In this document: piece by piece, positions 54,674 to 61,853 of the stretch
Layout of the letters: every line of letters starts with the position of its first letter
Position numbering within the stretch: position 1 is the first letter of the stretch
Assembly: GCF_016862115.1 (NCBI RefSeq)
Contig: NZ_BOMI01000090.1
Location: forward strand, 1 to 64,000
Origin: Paractinoplanes deccanensis
GTDB taxonomy: Bacteria; Actinomycetota; Actinomycetes; Mycobacteriales; Micromonosporaceae
Length of the DNA: 64,000 nucleotides
Reading direction: 5' to 3'
Notes under the pieces: generated by a model
What the model saw: the letters and a program-made list of their open reading frames with translations, nothing else
What the model was told of the DNA's origin: nothing
Database searches by the model: none
Made by a program: the position numbers and the translations under genes

Positions 54674-55680
54674 GGGTAGTCGCTCGCCTCGGTGAAGATG
54701 CCGACCACGGTCGCCGCCCGCACGTCGAAGCCGAGCGTCAGGAACTTGCCCGGCTCGAGCTCCACGCTGGACGGGTTCGCCTGGTCGGAGTGGCCGGAGT
54801 CGTAGAGCTGCACGTCGCCGTACCCGTCCCAGCCCTTCTCGGGCTCGCGCACCAAGCGGCCCACGGTGTCGCGGTGCTCCGAGAACCGGGGCTTGAGATC
54901 GCCGTACGTCACCAGCACCTCGCCGGTGCTCAGCCGCAGCGCGTGATGTGACGACGCGGGCATGTCGGTCGGCCGGGCGATGCTCCAGGTGTGCCCGTCG
55001 TCAGTGGACTCGGCGATGTACGCGTGCCCCACCGTCGTCCGGATCAGCACGACGACCCGGTCGTCGAGCACGGTCAGCGTCGGCTCCTGGAAGTGCACGC
55101 CCTCGGCCGCCGCGAGCAGCACCTCGGTCTCCGCCGGCCACGTGCGCCCGCCGTCGGTGCTGCGCACCACCGTCGCGCGCATCCACGCCTCGCCGGGCAG
55201 CCGCCCGTACAGCGGGAAGAGAAGATCGCCGCTGGGCAGCTCGGCCGCCGCGCCGTGCGACGCCGAGAACGTCTTGGAGGCCCGCCGCTCCTGATCCGGC
55301 AGCGCCATGGCCGTGCCGACCAGGATCGGCTCGCCCCAGGTCTCGCCGTTGTCGGTGCTGCGGTGCACCCAGGTGCCGTGCGTGGTGTGCCACGGCTCGG
55401 TCCACTCGATCACGAAGTAGCTGAGCAGCACGGTCCCGTCGCGCAGCACGACGAGCTTCGGGTCCCGGTCGTCGAACGGCCCGTCCACCGCCGTGCGCGG
55501 CTCGCTCCAGGTCCGGCCGTTGTCGGCGCTCTCCGCCACCCGGATACGCCCGTCGGCCTTCACGTGGCCCGTGCTCTCCCGCCAGGCCGCGAGCAGCCGC
55601 CCGTCGGCCAGCCGGACAACATCGGGAAAGTGCGGCAGCAGCCCCGGCTCGGCCCGGGCCACGGTGATCTGTGCAGGCAA
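54667..55680 (-). CDS. Sialidase/BNR-repeat-like protein
   Basis: 337-residue beta-propeller of the sialidase superfamily with Asp-box repeats (SADNGRTW, STDNGETW, STDGGRTW, STDDGHTW). No signal peptide is evident. TTG 55680 has GAGGGG. Catalytic identity is unclear; many such proteins are not sialidases. Confidence 0.85.
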   Translation of the reverse strand: MPAQITVARAEPGLLPHFPDVVRLADGRLLAAWRESTGHVKADGRIRVAESADNGRTWSEPRTAVDGPFDDRDPKLVVLRDGTVLLSYFVIEWTEPWHTTHGTWVHRSTDNGETWGEPILVGTAMALPDQERRASKTFSASHGAAAELPSGDLLFPLYGRLPGEAWMRATVVRSTDGGRTWPAETEVLLAAAEGVHFQEPTLTVLDDRVVVLIRTTVGHAYIAESTDDGHTWSIARPTDMPASSHHALRLSTGEVLVTYGDLKPRFSEHRDTVGRLVREPEKGWDGYGDVQLYDSGHSDQANPSSVELEPGKFLTLGFDVRAATVVGIFTEASDYPQ

Positions 55681-55787
55681 CGCTTAACCCCTCACCCCAC
55701 GGTCGTTCCTCACTCCCGACCCTACCGGGCGGGCCGGAGCGTGGCTGGAACCCTCCACGGCTTGACCGACCTAGGTAAGATAAGCGC

Positions 55788-56126
55788 ATGGGCGAGCCGA
55801 TACGTGTTACCCAGCCCCTCCTCCAGGTCCTTGACATGCTCCTCGATGCCGCGTCCCGCGGAGACGACGTGCACGGTTGGGCACTGGCAAAGGCAACGCA
55901 GAGATCGGGTCCGACGATCTACGGCGTCCTCGATCGGCTGGAGGACGCCGGCTGGGTGGCCAGCCGCTGGGAGGACCAATCGGAGGATTCGAACCGCCCA
56001 CGCCGCCGGCTCTATCGGTTGACCCCCACCGGAGCGGCTGAGGCCAGAACCTTGGTGACCCAACGGCGACCAGCCGGATTCTCCCCGCTCGCCTGGACAG
56101 ACCTGCCGGCCGGCGGCCCAGCATGA
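55788..56126 (+). CDS. PadR-family regulator
   Basis: 112-residue PadR winged-helix protein: LDAASRGDDVHGWALAKAT, GPTIYGVLDRLEDAGWV, RRLYRLTPTGAAEAR. It overlaps the next gene as ATGA. ACCTAGGTAAG upstream could be a promoter or operator element. Confidence 0.9.
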   Translation: MGEPIRVTQPLLQVLDMLLDAASRGDDVHGWALAKATQRSGPTIYGVLDRLEDAGWVASRWEDQSEDSNRPRRRLYRLTPTGAAEARTLVTQRRPAGFSPLAWTDLPAGGPA

Positions 56127-56893
56127 AAGAGGTGATCATCGCCGTTCTGCTCGGCTTGCTGGTCAACGAGGGCTGCGAGCTCTCCCCTTGGCTGGCCCTC
56201 AGATTGGTGCGGCTGTCGGCAAGGCTTCGATACGGCAAGACCAGCCGCGCCGAGGTTCGAGCGGAAGAGTGGAGCGCTTACGTCAATGACCGGCCGGGCA
56301 AGCTGTTCAAGCTTTTCACCGCTGTGGGCTTCTTCGCGGGGGCGGTCCGGACAGCCGCCAAGCGCAAGGCCGTCACCGCAGCTTCCGCAATCCGTGCGAC
56401 CGGAGCCGACCGCTACCGCCGATTGACCTCGGCAAGCCTCGTAGCGCTGCGGCCTCTGCTCAACAAGTACTACGCCAGGGCGGCCGTCACCTTGGCCGCC
56501 GATGCCATGGCGCAGGGAAGATCACGTCTGTTCTTCACCTTCGAGAAAAGCGGCGCGGACGAATATCTGCTCAAGATGACCGTCAGGCAGCCCGGATCGA
56601 TCGAGAAATCCGTGACAGTGAGACAACGCGGAAGCATCCCGCACCTCGACCTGACCCGTTTCCATCTGCCCGGCGTCGTCGCGGGCGAGCGGTCCACAGT
56701 GTCCGTCAGGGTCGACGAGCCCGAGAGGATCTCGCGATCCGCGAGATTGAGGCGATCTTTGCGGCGAAGGAGGCCCCGGTGTTACCTGCGGGGTGCGGAA
56801 CTTGTCATCCGCAACCATGACTTCGTTCAGCTCGGAGATGACAGTCACCTCCGCATCCGCATCAACCGAAGCGGGAGCCCCGCGACGAAGTGA
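56123..56893 (+). CDS. Hypothetical protein partnered with PadR
   Basis: 256 residues: an N-terminal hydrophobic segment (VIIAVLLGLLVNEG), a basic helical middle, a second weaker hydrophobic stretch (LFKLFTAVGFFAGAV) and a basic C-terminal domain rich in Arg. PadR plus a membrane protein of this kind recurs in actinomycetes in my memory. The effector role is unknown. Confidence 0.7.
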   Translation: MKEVIIAVLLGLLVNEGCELSPWLALRLVRLSARLRYGKTSRAEVRAEEWSAYVNDRPGKLFKLFTAVGFFAGAVRTAAKRKAVTAASAIRATGADRYRRLTSASLVALRPLLNKYYARAAVTLAADAMAQGRSRLFFTFEKSGADEYLLKMTVRQPGSIEKSVTVRQRGSIPHLDLTRFHLPGVVAGERSTVSVRVDEPERISRSARLRRSLRRRRPRCYLRGAELVIRNHDFVQLGDDSHLRIRINRSGSPATK

Positions 56894-56964
56894 CGCCCTC
56901 GGCCGGTTCGGCTCCTGCCGTACGGGACCGGCCGGAACCGCCGCCGAACTCGGCACGCCGCCGT

Positions 56965-56995
56965 TGTATTGACGGATGTAAATGTGGCGTAGCGT
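56965..56995 (+). promoter_or_regulatory. Candidate P450 promoter region
   Basis: The AT-richer stretch before the P450 gene contains TTGTATTGACGGATGTAAAT. A TTGACG (56969) and TAGCGT (56990) pair is spaced 15 bases and ends close to ATG 57003. A weak match only. Confidence 0.35.
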
Positions 56996-57002
56996 CACGG
57001 GA

Positions 57003-58199
57003 ATGACACTGCCTGCGCTGCCGATGCCGAGAGAAGATGAACGTCCCTTCGACCCGCCGCCCGAGTACGCCGAGCTGAGGGCCTCCGGCAAGGTGATCCG
57101 GGTGGCCTGCCCGACCGGGCTGGACGCCTGGCTGGTCGCCGACTACGCCGGGGTGCGCGAGGTGCTCGGCGACGGCCGCCGGTTCTCGACGCGGCCCGGG
57201 CTGGCCGCGCACGTGCTCGCCTCGTACGAGGACGACGGGCCGATCGACAACTTCACCCGGATGGACGGGCCCGAGCACGTGCGGATCCGGCGCAACTTCG
57301 CGCCGCAGGTGACCCACGCGCGCCGGCTCGCCGAGCTGCGGCCGATGGTCGAGCGGATCACCGACGAGGCGATCACCCGGATGCTCGCGTCGCCCCAGCC
57401 CTATCCGCTGCACAGCCAGTTCTCCACCGCCATCACCACCTCGGTGATCGCCGAGCTGATCGGGGTGCCGCCGGAGGACCGCCACCTGCTGCACGACGCC
57501 GCCGTGAAGCTCTTCGACCCGTCGACCAAGGCCGACGAGCTGCGCGAGGCGCTGACGCCGCTCTACACGTACCTCTATCAGGCCGTCGCCACCCGCCGCG
57601 CCAAGCCGGGCGACGACGTGCTCAGCCGGATGATCGAGCACAGCGCCGGCAGCGACCGTCCGCTCACCGACACCGAGCTGACCGAGATGAACGCGGCCCT
57701 GCTGATCGCCGGTTTCGACACGACCGCGTCGATGATCACGTACGGCCTGGTCACGCTCCTGAACAAGCCCGGCGAGTGGGACAAGCTGGTCGCCGACCCG
57801 GACACCGCCGTCCCGGCCACCGAGGAGCTGGTGCGCTACCTCGCCGTCGGCATCGGCCTGCTGCGCCAGGCGACCGAGGACACCGTCGTGAACGGGCAGC
57901 CGATCAAGGCCGGCGACTACGTGGTGGTCGCGGTGCAGTCCGGCAACCGGGACACCGCCCTGCACCCGGACGCCGACGAGCTCGACGTGACCCGCAAGCC
58001 CGGCGCCCACCTCGGCTTCGGGCACGGCGCCCACGCCTGCGTCGGCCAGCAGATCGCCCGCATGGAGCTGACCACGGTGCTGCGGGCCCTCGCCACCCGG
58101 GTGCCGGCGTTGCGCATCGCGGTGCCCCTGGAGGAGATCGTCTGGAAGAAGGACTCCGTGGTCCGCGGCCCGGCCGAGCTGCCGGTGGCCTGGTCATGA
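57003..58199 (+). CDS. Cytochrome P450
   Basis: 398-residue bacterial class I P450. I-helix AGFDTTAS, ExxR in EELVR, and heme-binding loop FGHGAHACVG with the thiolate Cys346. ATG 57003 gives the normal length. Its partner ferredoxin gene overlaps as ATGA. It is probably a tailoring or degradation enzyme; the substrate is unknown. Confidence 0.94.
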   Translation: MTLPALPMPREDERPFDPPPEYAELRASGKVIRVACPTGLDAWLVADYAGVREVLGDGRRFSTRPGLAAHVLASYEDDGPIDNFTRMDGPEHVRIRRNFAPQVTHARRLAELRPMVERITDEAITRMLASPQPYPLHSQFSTAITTSVIAELIGVPPEDRHLLHDAAVKLFDPSTKADELREALTPLYTYLYQAVATRRAKPGDDVLSRMIEHSAGSDRPLTDTELTEMNAALLIAGFDTTASMITYGLVTLLNKPGEWDKLVADPDTAVPATEELVRYLAVGIGLLRQATEDTVVNGQPIKAGDYVVVAVQSGNRDTALHPDADELDVTRKPGAHLGFGHGAHACVGQQIARMELTTVLRALATRVPALRIAVPLEEIVWKKDSVVRGPAELPVAWS

Positions 58200-58390
58200 G
58201 GGTCAGCGTCGACCGGGACCTGTGCATCGGCGCGGGCAACTGCGCGCTCACCGCGCCCGCCGTCTTCGACCAGGACGCCGAGGAGGCCGTCGTGGTGCTG
58301 TTGACCGACTCCCCGCCGGAGTCCGAGGGCCCCGCCGTGCGGCAGGCCGTGGAGCGCTGCCCGGCCGCGGTGATCCGGGTGCTCCCCTAG
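58196..58390 (+). CDS. 3Fe-4S ferredoxin
   Basis: 64-residue electron donor with Cys10, Cys16 and Cys55 (DLCIGAGNCAL, ERCPAAVI); the missing fourth Cys makes a [3Fe-4S] cluster likely, as in other P450-partner ferredoxins. It is co-translated with the P450. Confidence 0.92.
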   Translation: MRVSVDRDLCIGAGNCALTAPAVFDQDAEEAVVVLLTDSPPESEGPAVRQAVERCPAAVIRVLP

Positions 58391-58590
58391 AGCGACGGCC
58401 GTGTCAGAACGTGGTGGACGAGCTCGGCCCGGTTACGCACGCCCAGCTTGCGATAGATGTTGCCGAGGTGGAACTCGACCGTCTTGACGCTGAGGAACAG
58501 CGCGGACGCCACCTCGCGGTTGGTCAGCCCGGTCGCCGTCGCCCGGCACACCCTGCGCTCCTGGGGGGTCAGTTCGTCGTGGACGTGCAT
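58387..58590 (-). CDS. Stand-alone LuxR helix-turn-helix protein
   Basis: 67 residues, just a LuxR DNA-binding domain: LTPQERRVCRATATGLTNRE, ALFLSVKTVEFHLGNIYRKL. A GGAGG site five bases before ATG 58590 argues for real translation. The upstream frame (to 58692) holds an Ala-rich stretch like the tail of larger LuxR proteins, so it may be a remnant of a LAL gene. Its stop shares CTAG with the ferredoxin stop. Confidence 0.7.
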   Translation of the reverse strand: MHVHDELTPQERRVCRATATGLTNREVASALFLSVKTVEFHLGNIYRKLGVRNRAELVHHVLTRPSL

Positions 58591-58836
58591 GCCGGCCTCC
58601 GCGATGGACTGCGATGCCCGGGCGGGCGATCCGCCGCAAGCCGCCCGGGCAAGGACTGCACCGAGCCTCGCGCGCGCCGGCCGCGAGCGCATGGGGCGAG
58701 TGCCTTAGACGCGCCGTGCGGCATTCCTTAGACGCGTTTCCCAGGGTTTCTCCCGGCGCGCCGGAGCGGCGGCGTGGGCGAACGTGGACGTCGGCCGGTC
58801 CGGGAAGCGCCCGGACCCGCCGATCCGGAGGAAACG

Positions 58837-60573
58837 ATGTCCGAGGAGATCTTCGTCGACGCGTCCGCGCCGTTCGTCTGGTCCGAGAAGCACCCCCTGG
58901 CCTTCTTCAAGTCCAACCTGGACAACACGTTCCTGTACGCCAACCGCGCCGGGCGCATCGCCATGGACGGCGACCGGTACCGGTTCGCGCTCATCCGCAA
59001 CCGCAAGAAGGAGTCCACCGCCGGCGGCGGCACCCAGGTGGTGACCAAGGGCGGCCTGCTCACCACGCAGATCGACGTCTCGGCGGTCGTCGGCACGCCC
59101 GAGGACGAGGCGGCGTGGACCGAGGCGATCAAGCGGGACAGCCCGTTCGTGCCGCCGAACATCGAGCGGCTCAAGCTGCGCCCGCTCGGCCTGCGGGGCG
59201 GTGTCATGACCATCTCCGGTCTGGAGGGGCTGGTCGAGCACCCGGAGCAGTACCGCGGGATCGAGGTCGGCATGCAGTCGACGGTGCCGATCACCCTGCC
59301 CCTGACCGGCGACGGCGCGGACACCCTGTGGCGGGTGCTCGGCACGCCGGTCGGCATGCCGATCACCGTACGGTTCGACTACAAGTACGACGCCTGCCGC
59401 CCGGGCGCGCACTACCGCATCACGGCGGACACCCGGAAGGTGTACGAGTACTTCGGGCTCAACACCGTCGTGGCGGCCAGCTGGTTCGGGTTCGTCACCG
59501 GCCGGGTGGACATCTCGGTGGTGTGCGAGGAGCTGACCGGCAGCGGCGCGCTGACCATCGAGTGGATCGCCAAGCCCGAGGGCTTCGACGAGAGCCGGAT
59601 CAAGGTGATGGAGGAGAGCATCGTCGCCGCCTTCGCCAAGCAGGCGCTCGACCTGATGGTCGAGGACGTGGTCGCCGATCCGCAGGCGCCCGACCCGGAC
59701 GGCTACTTCGGCGGCGTCTCCGTCAAGCTCAAGAGCTTCGACAAGGTGCAGTCCCTCAGCCTGTCGGGCGAGTACAAAGAGAACACCATCAGTACCGAGA
59801 CGTACAGCTACGCCTTCACGCTGGGCCAGCTCCGCAACCTCGACCCCCGGGTGTACGGCGTGGACGTCGCCGGCGAGAACGAGGTGCCGATCTCGGTCAA
59901 CCTGGGCCGCGACGAGCGGCACGTGCGGGGCTACAGCTGCCAGTACGGCTACCGCCGGCCGGACGGCATCGTGGTCAGCGCCCACGCCGACGCCCTCGGC
60001 TCCGACGGGCTGATGCTCAACGGGGTCATCCAGTGGGACCCGCGCGATCCGCGCCCGGAGCACGCCGAGATCCAGTTCGCCGCCGACTGGAACCTGCTGG
60101 CCTGGGAGGACTACGCGAACAAGCTCCAGCCGAGGGTCGGCGACTCGGGGGTGCTGTTCACCTACACCCCGGGCTCGTACGTGCGGACCGTCGGCGTGCT
60201 GTGCGACTTCGCGAAGGCCGCGCCGGGGACGACGGCGTTCGTCGAATGGCGCACCGTCCTGCCGCCGAACCCCGACGGCAGCCGGCCGAAGAACTACGAC
60301 GGCAGCTTCATGTACGTGGGCGCCGGCCCGGCAGCCGAGATCGACAAGCACATCATCGAGTTCCCGTACCGCCCGGAGACCGTCGCGGACGCGCGCTTCG
60401 AGTGGGAGGCCACCCTCGTCACGCCGGACGGCAAGGTGTGGAGCCGCTCGGGCAGCGAGCCGGTCGAGCGGGCCTCCGCCGTGCTCGCCGTGCGGGCGCT
60501 GCTCAAGCCCGTGCCCGACAACGCCGGCGGTGCGCCCGCGCGAGCCGCGCGCGTGCTCGCCGGACGACGATGA
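58837..60573 (+). CDS. Unknown beta-rich protein, first of a paralogous pair
   Basis: 578 residues, soluble, without signal peptide or membrane segment. Not recognised. Apparent modules: an N-terminal RFALIRNRKKES region; a middle ~200 residues (VDISVVCEELTGSG and an amphipathic helix near KVMEESIVAAFAKQ); then YSCQYGYRRPDG, and a final beta domain ending VLAVRALLKP. Parts align with the next gene by eye. A GGAGG site precedes ATG 58837. Its ATGA overlap shows an operon. Confidence 0.7.
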   Translation: MSEEIFVDASAPFVWSEKHPLAFFKSNLDNTFLYANRAGRIAMDGDRYRFALIRNRKKESTAGGGTQVVTKGGLLTTQIDVSAVVGTPEDEAAWTEAIKRDSPFVPPNIERLKLRPLGLRGGVMTISGLEGLVEHPEQYRGIEVGMQSTVPITLPLTGDGADTLWRVLGTPVGMPITVRFDYKYDACRPGAHYRITADTRKVYEYFGLNTVVAASWFGFVTGRVDISVVCEELTGSGALTIEWIAKPEGFDESRIKVMEESIVAAFAKQALDLMVEDVVADPQAPDPDGYFGGVSVKLKSFDKVQSLSLSGEYKENTISTETYSYAFTLGQLRNLDPRVYGVDVAGENEVPISVNLGRDERHVRGYSCQYGYRRPDGIVVSAHADALGSDGLMLNGVIQWDPRDPRPEHAEIQFAADWNLLAWEDYANKLQPRVGDSGVLFTYTPGSYVRTVGVLCDFAKAAPGTTAFVEWRTVLPPNPDGSRPKNYDGSFMYVGAGPAAEIDKHIIEFPYRPETVADARFEWEATLVTPDGKVWSRSGSEPVERASAVLAVRALLKPVPDNAGGAPARAARVLAGRR

Positions 60574-61814
60574 GCGACGCGGCCTTCGTGGACGGCGCCG
60601 CCGAGCCGATCCGGACCGCCGACGGCCGCACCTGGCTGTTCCCGGCCGTGACCGCCGGTGTCTGGTTCTTCGCGCGGCGCCTGTCCGTCTCGGGCGGGCC
60701 GGACGGTCCGCCCGTGCTCGCTCTGCTCCGCAAGCGGCGGCACCCGGCCTGCGGCCCGGCGGTCACCGACGGCGGCGCCTTCTCGGTGCAGGCCGGCCTG
60801 GTCGCGTCCGCACCGGACGCGGCCGAGGAGCGGGCTTGGACCGAGGCGGTGGGCGCCGGGCCCGGCGAGCGGCCGGTCTTCGCGCCACTGGCGCTGCGAG
60901 CGGGGCGGATGACGGTCGAGGTGGCCGGCCGGGGGCCGGCGGGCGAGCCGGACCCGCTCGGCGGGGCGGTGACGGCCGTGGCCGACCTGACGCTGGACGC
61001 GGCGGAGGCCGACGCCTTCGCCGCGGCCCTCGGCTCGGGCAGCGGACCGCCGGTGACGCTGTGCTTCGAGCACCGCTACGACGTGGCGGTGCGGGCCGGG
61101 GACGACCTGACGGTCGGCGTCGCCGAGCTGCGCCGCTCGATCGACCTGGCCGAGATGCGCGGGCTCGACCCGGCGGCGCACGTGGCCGACGTGACCGGTG
61201 ACGAGACGGTCCCGCTGACGATCACGTGCCCGCCCGACCCGCGGGTGCACCGCTACGCCGTCCAGTACGGCTACGTGCGCCCGGACGGCACCACCGGCGG
61301 CGGGTCGGCGCACGGCGACGGCGCGGACGGCCTGCGGCTGCGCCATCTCATGCGCTGGGATCCCGGCGGCGGCCCGCCGTCCACCGTGGAGGTCAGGCAT
61401 GTCGTGGAGTGGGCCGAGCCCGACTGGCCCGCGTCGACCGGTACGACGGTGCTGGCCACCGGACCACCCTGCCTGAGCTGGCGGAGCAGGCCGTCGTCGA
61501 TCGCCGAGGTGGCGTTGCGCACCGACCTCGGCCGGGAGGGGCCCGGCTCGTTCGCGACGATCTCCTGGCGGGCCGGACCGGTGCGGCCGGACCGGCCCCA
61601 GCTCTCCGGCACCCTGCTGATCGAGGGCACGGACGGGCTCCTCCGCGAGGTGATCGCGTTCCCGGCGGCCCCGCTGGCGATCTTCACGTGGACCGCCGAG
61701 CTGGTGCACCCGGACGGCACGACGGCCGCGGGCCAGGGCGGATTCGTGGTGCGCGAGCGCAACGAGGCCGACGTGCTGCGGGCGAGCCTGAAGCCCGGAC
61801 CGGCCCTGGGATGA
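60570..61814 (+). CDS. Unknown beta-rich protein, second of a paralogous pair
   Basis: 414 residues, soluble. It resembles the upstream protein over most of its length: LALLRKRRHP against FALIRNRKKE, EERAWTEAV against EAAWTEAI, YAVQYGYVRPDG against YSCQYGYRRPDG, and a closing LRASLKPGP against VRALLKPVP. It lacks the ~150-residue middle helical region. Function unknown. Confidence 0.7.
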   Translation: MSDAAFVDGAAEPIRTADGRTWLFPAVTAGVWFFARRLSVSGGPDGPPVLALLRKRRHPACGPAVTDGGAFSVQAGLVASAPDAAEERAWTEAVGAGPGERPVFAPLALRAGRMTVEVAGRGPAGEPDPLGGAVTAVADLTLDAAEADAFAAALGSGSGPPVTLCFEHRYDVAVRAGDDLTVGVAELRRSIDLAEMRGLDPAAHVADVTGDETVPLTITCPPDPRVHRYAVQYGYVRPDGTTGGGSAHGDGADGLRLRHLMRWDPGGGPPSTVEVRHVVEWAEPDWPASTGTTVLATGPPCLSWRSRPSSIAEVALRTDLGREGPGSFATISWRAGPVRPDRPQLSGTLLIEGTDGLLREVIAFPAAPLAIFTWTAELVHPDGTTAAGQGGFVVRERNEADVLRASLKPGPALG

Positions 61815-61853
61815 GCCGAAACCCGACTGACTTCGTCGCTGGGGAGCGGGAGC